62,000 nucleotides of DNA from Lingula anatina (lineage: Eukaryota; Brachiopoda; Lingulata; Lingulida; Lingulidae). Position numbers and translations under genes: made by a program. The stretch covers positions 762,023-824,022 of the forward strand of contig NW_019776079.1 of the NCBI RefSeq assembly GCF_001039355.2, written 5' to 3'. Of this stretch, positions 47,655 through 59,400 are shown in pieces. The notes under the pieces are model-generated. The model was not told the origin of the DNA. It did not search any database and worked only from the letters and a program-made list of their open reading frames with translations. Numbering within the stretch: position 1 is the first letter of the stretch; each line of letters opens with the position of its first letter.

Positions 47655-47926
47655 TGGCACATGCATAACTACACACTCACTTGTCAACATGTGATGTCAA
47701 AACAAAACTTTGTTACTTCATATAACACATAAGATTTGTCCAATATTCCAAATGATTTAGCTCCTTCTAATACAGTTTAATGGGTGATTGTAAAAGCAGA
47801 ATTCTTCGTACCAAAATGTACCATTGTTGCTTAAAACGGATATATACTATAAATTTCAGGAGAAAAAGTGGCATCAACCAAAACTACGATGAGAATACCC
47901 CATCCACATTTGAAATGGCTTCTTAA
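41517..47926 (+). CDS. SLC22-family organic cation/carnitine-type transporter, copy B
   Basis: Ten exons: 41517-41659, 42446-42656, 43230-43333, 44237-44391, 44724-44892, 45101-45319, 45662-45885, 46728-46912, 47336-47496 and 47860-47926. They total 1638 nt, or 545 residues, the usual SLC22 length. Exon 1 gives MEFDDVIRRVGEFGR and TM1. Exon 2 encodes the large extracellular loop with N-glycosylation sequons (NDT, NET, NGS) and the DWVYDTSVFPKTFPTE signature. Exons 3-5 carry motif A (GGLAADYIGRK) and TMs 2-6. Exon 6 has ESPRWLLSRGRYAEAE in the intracellular loop. Exons 7-9 carry the second half (GEFYPTALRNFG, LPET). Plasma-membrane location is expected of the family; the substrate cannot be read from sequence. 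Confidence 0.94.
45480..45541. repeat. T-rich low-complexity tract
   Basis: TTTTATTT-type repeats lie in intron 6 of transporter copy B. Confidence 0.8.
46510..46558. repeat. (TA)n microsatellite
   Basis: A perfect TA run of about 48 bases lies in intron 7 of copy B. Confidence 0.9.
47585..47652. repeat. (CT)n(CA)n microsatellite in intron 9 of copy B
   Basis: A compound CT to CA repeat, paralogous to the one in copy A. Confidence 0.87.
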
Positions 47927-48602
47927 GGACAACGACTACAGTTTCATGCACGTGGACTAATTTTTAGCAATTTTGTATGTTTGGGTCACCGAGCCTGATC
48001 CGCTGTAAGCCTAAATCATAATTTATAAAAAATGTGACAGGGATGAATGGTAGCATATTAAAACGTGCATTCTTTCGGATTTTCTGTAGTGATTACATGT
48101 ACCTCATCTACTTTTAGACAAGTGTTAGCATATGGTTTTTAGACTGGAGATATGTTTGGTAGTGTTATTTTTTGCATTATTATACCTCTTGTAGAAAAGC
48201 AGACCTCTGATTGGCCAGTGACCATTTACTATTTCAAATAGTGCTTTAGTGTTTGGCAAAAAATGTACTGAAATTCTTTACAGCGTGGAAGACGACTATG
48301 ACTGTACAAAATATTAAATTCCTCTGCTGCTGGTATCACTTTATACAGAATAATTCAAACCAGAACACAAGAACGAGATGTTGATTCTAGGCCTCTCGTA
48401 GAATTAAATAAAACCACGTGCTGCTGATGGCATAAGGTAGCACATTAAAGACATTTTACCAGAGCTCTTCGGTTACACCTTCAGCTTCTCAAGTTATTCG
48501 GTTCAATTGCAAATGGATTCTAGATTCTACTGTTTTTAAGGTGTGATATGAAGTTTGCACGAATTATCTCAACCAGCTTACGTGGATGTTTGATTATCTT
48601 TA

Positions 48603-48683
<81 letters not shown>

Positions 48684-49302
48684 ACCCTATTTTGGAGGGA
48701 GTCAAATAGGAACATCGATTTGATCTTTTATTTATGGATGTTTTCATGTTGTCCACTTCAACGTGAGCGCACTGAGTGGTATTATGCTCTCCGTCGATAT
48801 CAGTATTCACATTTAGCTCACATGCTATCAGAAGCATACAGTTTAACATAAAAGATGCACTGAAACGTAGTCATTTACGATGAATTCAAAAGAGAAAAGA
48901 GCGGGTGGAAAACCGACGCTTAATTCACACAGTGAAAGACTTTATGTTTGTTTCCAACCACTTGCATTTTATTGTAAGTCTTGCGGTTTATTTATAGTCT
49001 TCGAACACTCTATAAGATAGAATGCAAAGTTAAGAGTTTGTTCGTGTACTCTGTCTAATGTTCTACCAGTAGTAGGTTTAATATAAAAAGTTTGTTTAGT
49101 TATGAATCACCTTTTAAGAACTCTATTATAATGTGTTTAGCTGTTTAATAAAATTTCAACGGACGCCAATCTCTGAACTAATTTAAATTCCGTTCATTTT
49201 ATCTGACATGCGTGAATGATGTCGGAAGTGCAACAAAGTGTTAAGCACTTTGTAGCAGTTGTCGTCAAAATAAAGGACCAATCAGTAGACAGGCCGCTAG
49301 TG
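47927..49302. other. Intergenic region between transporter copies B and C
   Basis: No gene. It contains a compound (CT)n(TA)n microsatellite (48605-48681) and, from about 48500, the conserved upstream flank shared with copy B. Shared phrases include TTCATGTTGTCCACTT and GAGTGGTATT. Confidence 0.55.
48605..48681. repeat. (CT)n(TA)n compound microsatellite
   Basis: About 34 bases of CT repeat are followed by about 43 bases of TA repeat. Confidence 0.9.
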
Positions 49303-52300
49303 ATGGAATTTGATGATGTGATCCGACGCGTTGGAGAATTTGGCAGGATTCAGCTTCGGACGACAATATTTAGTGGTCTAGTGACAATGTCGACAGCCAT
49401 GCAAATGATGGTAACAGTCTTTATGCAAGTGTTACCGGCCCATAGGTAAAACTAATTAATATAGGACATTGGTGATAGCTGTATCAGGGCACTGGGTCAC
49501 ATCGGGTCTTATTTACAGAATAGATGGGAAAAATTAACGTCCCATGGCCCTGAATCTTCCATTTCATTCTCTAGTTTTTAATATGGTTGTCTGCTATTAA
49601 TTTAGTACAAAATATAAAAAAAATTGTTAAAGAAAAAATCACATGCCTTCTTGCCTAACGCTCATGAATGTATCTACCTTTAAATGGGCGTGGATGTACA
49701 TGTACATGTATGTCCATCCCCTGCACATGGTTCTTTTGATCTATTGACTCATTTTAACGATACTGTCTATAAAATTAAAATGGTTAGAATTGGGCATAGA
49801 TGATGTGACCTATCACACCTTGGGTGAAAATGTCTTCAGCCGTGCGATCCACAGTCCTATCTGTGGACTTTGTTTGACGATATGGCTGATCTATGCATTA
49901 AATAGGTTAAATCTGGTAAATGTTTTTAGTCGCTTTTGACATGTTTTAACATTTTAATGTTTTAACGTTAAAACGTTGTCACTTACAGTAACACATATCA
50001 AACTGCCGATCAAAATTGATACGGTGGAATAGCAGCGATTCTCACTTAGGTCATATAATCCGCAAGCTGTCATGAATGCTGTATGGTAATGTTAAAATCG
50101 TGCCCACCTGCAATGCAAACATAAAAGAGTCAGGGGGTGAGGTCTCGACTAGACACGTCACAGTCGGTTTCGAACATTTCAAAAAGTCTTGAAAACATTC
50201 ATTTTGTCATCGTTAAAATTTCAATGACAATTAGTTCATTTTGCTATCCTCAGTGCAAACATAGCAAATAAAGCCAGTCATGAAATTCACAATATTGACT
50301 TATATTTGCTTTATCCCAACAAACTGTATAAAATGAATACGCCAATAATGTGCATGTTATAATACTTATCATGTGCGCCAGTAAACTGGTCATTTTTCAG
50401 ATGCGCCATTCCAGACCTGGCAAATGACACCTTTGAAATCCAGGGTACCTGGCACCAATATCTTCTCAACCAAACCATTCCTGTAGACGAGAATGGGAAG
50501 TATGAGGGATGTCTGTGGCGTAGTGAAAATTATCCCAGAAACAGTAGCGTGTTGCCGTGCGAGGACTGGGTTTATGATACATCTGTATTCCCGAAAACAT
50601 TTCCGACTGAAGTGAGTATTTTATCCGTTTATTGCTGTAATATATCTTGTAAAAAACTTTTTAGAAGTTGAATAAAAAACTTTGGAACATGGTTGGACTT
50701 GGTTGGACATGGTTTTCTGTATGGCTTTACTCATTACATTAGGGTTGACATTTTTTGGGGGATTATATATCACAGTGATAAAGACCATGCTTAACAATAC
50801 ATGTATATGCACCAGCTGTAGTAAAAATTCGTTGAATTGAAAATCCCTGTTTTTAATTTCAGTTTGGCCTATTTTGTGACAGTTCCTTGCTAATAAATAT
50901 GGCCAACGTGGTCTATCTATCAGGAGTGGCCTTGGGGGCCATTGTCGGTGGTTTAGCAGCAGACTAGTAAGCATGAATTTTATAAATTTTATTTTGTACA
51001 CTTAGTTCATTTTGGTACACATTCAATATTCAATCAAACTGACTACACTACCACTGTTTGGATATTTGATGTCATCAGACATCATGCTGATTAATTTTGC
51101 AGTAAAATCTGTGTCGTTCAAATGCACTTGAAAATGAAAAATTAGCATATCATCATTTTATGCTTACATATGAGCTAGAGCTCGTCTCAAACTACAAGGC
51201 GTTATCTCTTTAAACAGCATCGAATGTAAGGCGCATTCCCACCAGGACTGTAGTCCAGTCGCGGAAGTATAAGGAATATTATATTTCGATGAGCTTACGG
51301 TTCATCTTTTTTAATTTTAATTTTAGTCATTCAAAATGAGAAATTTAGATATTCATTCAGTTACCAGGTATGTTTTCGTTTTGCAGCATTGGTCGCAAGC
51401 CTGTATCTTTTATCGCCTGTTTGGTACATGGCGTAGGAGGATTGGGAGCTGCTTTCTCACCTAACTACGGGGCTTATGTTGCATTCCGTTTCTTTGTTGG
51501 CAGCTGCCACGGAATTCTTATCAATTCTGTCGTGGTTTTGTGTAAGTAACCACGTCAAAAATCGTGTCTATGCCAGTAACATTTGTTGTTCAATGACGCG
51601 TAGAGCCTACTGGCCACATCTTATTGCCACTTTCATGTATAGAGATTTTTTTTCACGTTTGAAAGCGTAAGTTGATATGCCAGTAAAATGTTATTTTAAA
51701 CTATAGAGCGTACACGGTGTGTTAGCTGCGTCCAACCTTTAATCCCTTGCTGCGTGGAAACTTTTGTTCGATTCACTGTTAGGATATTCCCCATTCTGCA
51801 ACAACAATTGAAATTCCAGTGATACAATAACATTACACTTCCCTTTGCAGGTATAGAATTTGTGTCACCAAGAAGACGCATGGTATCCGTGTGCACATTA
51901 GCTATGTCCTGGGGTGTAGGATTGGTGCTTACAACTCCTGTGGCTTACCTAATACGGGACTGGAGATATCTACAGTTGGCAGTGGCCTTGCCATCATTCT
52001 TATATCTAGGGCTCTGGTGGTAGGTTGTGTTTCTCTTTTGCTTTAGAAATTGTGTTTTTGGGTCTATCCATTGAAGATATGTAATTTGCAGCACACACAA
52101 AAAAGGCCGTGTATCGTGTTTGCATGTGAAAGTGCAATAATAAACACACAGTCACTGGTACACAGCCCTGCAAAGATGCAAGCATGAACGTATTGAATGG
52201 TATGTAATTAGAGTTTTATAAATTTCAAAAGAAGTACCTTTATTTACAGGATAATCCCGGAGTCACCTCGTTGGCTGTTATCTCGAGGTAGATACAAAGA

Positions 52301-55069
52301 AGCCGAGAGCATAGTCCGATGGGCGGCTAGAGTGAATAAAAGGGCGATTCCAGAAGTCGTTCAACTCTTGGATGAACGTTCATTGAAAACGACCCCCACT
52401 TTAAGTCCTCTAAAAATTGTCCACGCACCAAGACTAATGGCGAGGACGGCAGTTGCCGTATGTGGCTGGTATGTGTCCATTTTACTCCTTTTTGAATAGG
52501 TCCAAGTGTACTTTACCTGCGGAGACATGTGTAGGTGAAAATCGCCCAGTTTAATGTCAGGGAAGCGAAGTCAGCCTCTCGGTGTGGGTCTTATTGATCG
52601 TAGATACTTCAGATCGGTGACATATACGGTACCGTTAAATAATTTTGGAAAACACGTGCAATGATGTGCTTCAAGAGCTCTTACTAAATATACACTAACT
52701 CTTTTGTTTGGTTGATAAGACACGTAAAATTATTTTTCAGGATTACAGTAAGCATGTCGTGGTATGGTCTTACACTTAATCAAGGTTCCCTAGATGGAGA
52801 CATATTCATCAATGCTCTTGTCCTGTCTGTTATCGACCTCATTGCTTACTCATTGTTGATATTCATCAACAAAATTGGTAGAAGAAAAGCATACTGTGCC
52901 GGCATGATGATCTCTGCTTTGTCCATGTTGGGTACAATTCCGGTTCATTTCTTTGCAGACAGAGGTAAGATTTAAACCTGGTTTTGTGCCAGTATCAAAA
53001 TATATTAGTATTTTTAGTTACCGACAGATTCGATGGGTTTACAAGTCATATTCATGAGCGTCTTTTCATGCGTCATTTGGAATTACTGTATGTATGACAC
53101 AATCTGTATGCTAACATAGATTTTAATAATTATGCTAATCAGATAAAAGATTGCTCGACTTATTGTGCATATAGGCAGTTGGTTATTTACATTCCAACTG
53201 CCTTCACACATCTTTTTTTTTTTAAGATTGGGTTTATTGTATGCGTACATGGACACGTCCTATTTAATAAGTGTTGTTTTTTTTACCCTAGATGAATGTT
53301 TAACCTAGATAAAATTGAATCGGTTGCCTTCACGAATGGAATGTTTTTTATCAATGTTTCAGAGAGTCCTTCGACCAGTGGCGTCTTTACGATTTTGTAC
53401 ACGATAGGGAAGCTGGGCCTTAGCGGTTGCTTCAGGCTTCTTATCGTGTGGAATGGGGAGTTCTATCCAACAGCTTTGCGAAATTTTGGACTAGGTTTAG
53501 GTTCTACATTTGGCCGTGTTGCGGCGATTGTTTCACCAATTGTAATGGTACGCTACCCTGTTTCAGTCTTGTAACCGTCAAATGATATAACTATGTAGTA
53601 TTCTCCCCTAAAAAGTGTTACCCCACCGCATTTATGTACATTGTTACAAGAGTACTTACTGTTAATATTACGTAATAACTAGGCTACCGACCGAAGTGTA
53701 AAGTGGGAATGTGAGTAGTAGAACATTGAATAAGACTATTGAATATAACCGCTACACCAATTCTTTTAAATATTGGGGTCCTTAGTGAGGAGGATACATT
53801 TTTGACCATAATGTTGACAAAGGCTGAAGTTTTGATCCGCTAAATTGTAAAGTTTCATGAGATTTAGAACTCAACTTTAAAAAGAATGGGACAAATCATT
53901 TCCCGTCAGAAGGTGTTTGCACAATTACTGTCACGTTGAAAATGGCCAACAGGGGGATAGCCATGCAAACAAAAATGTTTTTACTATATTTTGCACTGTA
54001 TGTAGAACGCTGTCTCTCCGCAAACATTACAGAAATTTTGACTCCACGTACAGACACTTCTGACTCAGCGACCCAACCATCTGGCAATTTGGCGATTCAA
54101 AACTCCCTCCTTTGTCAGCCAGCTGCTTGGTTAATTAAACTCTTATTATTTGAAATATAATCTGTATTTCAATGGTCACGGTAGTTAGGTCAATCTTCTT
54201 TTACTCGGATCCCCAATTTACACGAAGATCGGTTGTTATGCAATAGTTTTTATGCAACAATAGCTGTAATGCAATAATAAGATGGGTGACCTAGAAACTG
54301 TTAGAAATGCGATAGGGGTGACAATTTCGCTACGGGAGTATATATACATTATTTGACAGTTTTTAAAATTCATCAATTAAAACTAAGCTTTCATATATCC
54401 AAAAGCCCATTAAGTTTAATCATATTCAAGTATAAAATTTCATCTAATACGATAATTTGGTTCTTGGCCATTAAAAGGAAGATTTCTCATTTTGATAGGA
54501 CCAACTAGGGGGACATCCAGTTCTTGGTAACACTGTCCCTCTGATATTGTTTGGCTGCATGGCATTGTTCTGTGCTTTGAGTGGTCTATATCTCCCTGAA
54601 ACCGCCCACAAACACCTGCCAGAGACCTTGGAAGATGCTCAAAACTTTGGAGTTAAACGGTTTGTTATGCATAGCACTGTTTAAGATCTGTTGACGCCTC
54701 CTTATCTCACCCCTCATTTCATTCAAGTCAGCTGTCTTCTGCTGTCTGTCTTTCTCATTCGCGAGCACCCGTACACATATCCACTCATGTACAAAAGTTA
54801 AGTCACACTACTTAAAACTATTGATAAAATGTGATGGGTATTTCCAAAATACAGTAAAAGTACATGCACATGTACCTCCACGCTGAGCAGTACTAGCAGG
54901 CTATTTTGATTCTAAAGTTTTTAAACAATGCATTACTGCAAAACATAACGTAACATTGCTGTGGGAAAACGCATTAATGTTACATACGTGTCTCCATTTC
55001 AGGTTGGAGAAGAATTTCCACAAAAGCTCAAGGGATAATGCTCCACAGACACTTGAAATGGTTTCTTAG
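49303..55069 (+). CDS. SLC22-family organic cation/carnitine-type transporter, copy C
   Basis: Ten exons with the same lengths and phases as copy B: 49303-49445, 50401-50611, 50863-50966, 51387-51541, 51851-52019, 52250-52468, 52741-52964, 53363-53547, 54499-54659 and 55003-55069. They give 545 residues. The key motifs are present (GGLAADYIGRK, ESPRWLLSRGRYKEAE, GEFYPTALRNFGLG, LPETAHKHLPE). I start at the ATG giving MEFDDVIRRVGEFGR, because all copies share it. An in-frame upstream ATG at 49216 would add 29 residues not conserved in copy B. An AATAAA at 55170-55175 lies about 100 bases after the stop. Exon 8 has changed residues (GLSGCFRLLIVWNGEF), so substrate preference may differ from copy B. 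Confidence 0.94.
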
Positions 55070-56446
55070 TTTCTACGACTATCCGGTATCACAATTTGAC
55101 ACATTGAACAATGCATTTTTTATCTATTGTTTGATATGCAGCATATTTACAAAGCATGACGTTACAGTCAATAAAGTGAAGATGTCCTTAGTTTTGAACT
55201 TAAAAGTCATATTTTCATTGTGCGAAAAAGCTGGTAGTCCTTGGAATGGAAGCTTGGATGGGGTCCCATATGATTCCGTGCGCCAGTTGAAGATTATAAA
55301 CTTAATGTAGCTTAAACGACATCGTAAACTTCTGAGATCATGCCAAGATTTTAAAAAAAATTTAATACCGTGTCCAAAGTTAGCATGTTTGCGCATAGAG
55401 AGTTGAGAGAAAGAGCCTGTAATTTCATTTTGTTCCCATTATCTTCTTCGGGGGCCAGATATACATGAGCTTGGAACCCATGTTTGAAAATTGGAGTCAT
55501 CTTAGGCATTTTTTAATTGCGAGGTAAAAAAAAGCACCATTTCCTTTCCGAACCACCACGACTCTTTGTGATGCCATTTAACGTATACTGTACATTTCTT
55601 TGGGTTTGCATTGTAATTTAAAAGGCAAATCTGTGGTTAAACAATTGCCATCAACGTCGTGTGAGCAGCAAGCATTAGCACACGGATTATAGTAAGGGGC
55701 GGAGTGTTTGACTATAAAAATAGCAAAATCCTGAGATGCATGTCCAGTGTATTTTATTATCAAAGGGTCATTTACAACACCTTTTCCATGACAAGAAAGA
55801 AAACTTAGTCTCTGCCCCATACCAAATGTGACCGACTGATCCGCTCAATTGCATTAAAAATACTTGATCTTGCAGCAAGATAATGTTAACGGGAGTGCTA
55901 CTCCATTTGCATAAAGACAATTTACTGATGGCAGTTTCCTACCAGTAATTTTTCGCATCTTTCTTTTGCTCGCACACTGACATTATATTAAAGGCAAACA
56001 TTGAAATGCACTGATAGTCGTCTCCGATAACCTTAAACTAGATAAGAGCAGGTCAGAAACTGCACCACTTCACATGGTGAGAAACTGAACTGGAGCAGAG
56101 CAATACATACACATGCAATTTCCCACTATCAATACTTGTCGTGATATACGTGCGTTATATCTGTACGAGGTGATTTTATTTTCATCAGCGATAACACTGC
56201 TTCTTTACAAATACTTTTAGGGTTTTTTTCTTTTTTTTTTGGGGGGGGGGGGCAGATACTTACATTTTAAGCGTATATAAGTAAATGTAGGAAATAAAAG
56301 AGACCCCATCGCTGGCCTTAGTTTGTGTTACTTACGTTTATCTTATCTGAAAAAGGTGAATGACCTCAGAGTTTTAGAATGCAAAGCAAGCACTTGCAGC
56401 TGTTACAAGTACATGCAAGGATTGATCACCAGTCAAACGGCTAATG
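55070..56446. other. Intergenic region between transporter copies C and D
   Basis: There is no supported gene. A minus-strand ORF of 80 codons (55578-55820) has an ATG and five cysteines, but no recognisable domain and no signal peptide. A poly-T/poly-G tract lies at 56225-56255. Confidence 0.45.
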
Positions 56447-59400
56447 ATGGAATTCGATGAGGTGATCCGACGTGTCGGAGAGTTTGGAAGGATTCAGTTG
56501 CGGACGACAATATTCGGTGGCTTGGTGACGATGACAACAGCACTGCAAATGATGGTGACAGTCTTCATGCAGCAATCACCGGCACATAGGTAAAAATAAG
56601 TATTTTGATGACGTTACCAACTTTGTCTTACTTTTTATGCGAGGTAAAACTAGACAACTTCCATATTCCTTCAAATCCTTTATAATCAATTTCTAACTAC
56701 GCTCTCTACAATTTATTCCTCTCCCTTCAACCTCTTACATCGTTCTCCCCCGTTTACATTACTTTCTGCGCTTAAGTACAACGAGGTCATGTCAATCAAC
56801 TAAGGTTACACTACAAAACACTCTCCGCTCTTATTCACTCACTACATGAATTTATTTTCGTTTAACGAGTCAACGTAAATGTGTTAGAGAAGCAAGTCAG
56901 GTGAGGAAATGAGTTCATAGGGCGGGGAGTTTTAGATGCGCAGTTTGGGCATTAGGCAGTAGTATAAAAGGAACTGTGAGATGAGTACATTTCATTCGAT
57001 ACTGTTTCAGCTTGCTGCGTCGGGTCCAAGTAAATCGCAAATTTATACCAGACAAAAGAGTATTTTGAATAATACTGAAGTTGGTCAGAAAAGTAATATA
57101 TCAGAGAAGGTACAAAAGGAACCAGTTGTGATAGGTCGGCGTATAAAAGGGTATTCTTTTGGTATTAGTAATGATCCATCGAGAATGCATAGAGCAGTGT
57201 TAAATGTATAAAATTAGTAATAAAGAAGAGATGATAGTTGTGACAAGAAAGTAGAAATTAGTAGTTTCTGATGTACAGGGAATTCTGGACATGTACACAT
57301 TCGGTAATATATATAAGAATGCAACAGTTCAAATATGGAATAAAGGATGTTATTGAAATATATAAAAGGTGGTTAAAAATTTAAAGTGTAAAAAAAGAGG
57401 ATGAACGAAAAGAAAAGAAAATAGTAGATGTGGTGGTAACGAGAAGCTGGTAGATTGTTATAGTCGGAGAGTTTGTGAAGTACAGTTAATGCGTGGTATG
57501 TACGCATTCTGCGACGCAGACAAGCATGCAACAGCTCATACAATGTAGCAAGGGTTAACGAAATAAAATGATTTGAATTTGATGCGGTGGTTGGTGTTTT
57601 CGTTGCGAGTTATTAGACGATAAATGATTTATATGCGATTGAGTGAAAGGAATGAGAATATTATGTCACTTACTAACATTACAGTACCACGGACTTGGGT
57701 GGCAGGTGTAACAGGTGGCGGGAGAACAACGCTCCTCTTATCCAACACGCCTCATAAAATTGATGCTTCAAAACAATTGTTAATGTGATAGCGTTCTTCA
57801 TACAGTGCAAAAAATCGACGACAGTGAGGTTATATATGGACCTCAACTACATTTATGGCCAATAGCAGTGATTATAAGGACTGAATGGTATCAATCGGTG
57901 GATCAAAGCCAAATACAGAAATCTATATGTAAAACCAAACAGTCAACATAACTTACGTTAATTTAGGCAAATGATGTACCCGTAAACACACAAATCCTGT
58001 TTTTAGGTGTGCCATTCCAGGCCTGGCAAACGACACCTTTGAAATCCAAGGTGCCTGGCACCAATATCTTATCAACCAAACCATTCCTGTAGACGAGAAT
58101 GGGGAGTATGAGGGATGTCTGTGGCGTAGTGGAAATGATTCCGGGAATGGTAGTGTTTTGTCGTGCAATGAATGGGTTTATGATACATCTGTATTCCCGA
58201 GAACGTTTCCTACAGAAGTGAGGCAATGTCTTTATTATTTCATAACAATGATTTTGGACGCGTTTTATTATCAGTGTAATCTTAATGTTATTTTGATACA
58301 GTTCATTTGTTACATTGTATCATTTAATGCTTTGTTTTATATTTAAAAATTAGTCCAGCAAACCTCTTTTGAAGTAAAACTTACATTTCAGTTTATATTT
58401 TTTCAATTTATTTAATTATTTATTTATTTTGGTTAAATGAATAAAATGTCAATCTTAGTGGCGCATATGTTAATTAATTTGATGCATAAAACATAGGACA
58501 TTATCGCACAGCAGACGTCGTTCACCTGGTAATTTCTATGGCAAATGAAACATTATATCAAAGTTTATATTTCAGTTTGGTCTATTATGTGGAAGTTCCT
58601 TATTGATAAATATGGTGAACGTGGTCTATCTAACAGGGGTGGCTGCAGGGGCTATTGTTGGCGGCCTTGCAGCAGACTGGTAAGCCTTTTTTTATTAAAT
58701 ATTTTTCCCTCGGTGCTCGTACATTCTATCTCGTTCAGATATGTGCATTGGCTCACATATTCCACATAAATCAGTGCTTCTTTCGTATGACTTTCATTGA
58801 CAGTTGAACATGGATACCAATTTCAGTCCTCTGACAGTGTCCACTAACAACAAAATACCAAACATGTTTAATTAGGGTTCTATCAAAGGGTTGAAACGAT
58901 TGTAAAAAAAGGCTTATTTTAATTTTCAGCATTGGTCGTAAAACAGTAGCCTTCATCTTCTGTTTAATCCATGGGGTCGGTGGGGTAGGAGCGGCACTCT
59001 CACCTACCTACGGGGCCTTTGTCGCATTCCGATTCTTCGTCGGGACTTGTCATGGCGCTGCAAATAATTGTGTGTTGGTACTGGGTAGGTAATTGTATGA
59101 TGCACCGCGTTTAATATTCTTTGCTGTTCAGTGGCGTGCGGAGCCAAGGTTTGAAAAATTGCGAGAAATGTTGTAGTCATCTAAGATTAAACTTTTGAGA
59201 TGTTACTTATCTTTACCCTGATGCCATATTTTGTTGACCGTGATTTGAAATGCCTTTGAATTTAAATTCACATAATATAATCTGCAGTCAGTGTTACAGC
59301 TTCCAATTTGCTATGCTATGCGTTTGTGTATTAAAAAATTCTAATAATACATCGTATGATCATTGTTCTTACTACATGTAGTCACATACATTGCAGGTAT

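Noticed and set aside
49216-49302. Upstream in-frame ATG of transporter copy C as the start
   Set aside because: The 29-residue extension is not conserved in the equivalent region of copy B, whereas the MEFD start is shared by B, C and D.
55578-55820. 80-codon minus-strand ORF with five cysteines
   Set aside because: Has an ATG but no signal peptide, no known cysteine spacing and no supporting exons; too weak to call.
56981-57211. 76-codon ORF in the nested insertion
   Set aside because: Not recognised; kept only as a property of the insertion because no family match or second exon is visible.
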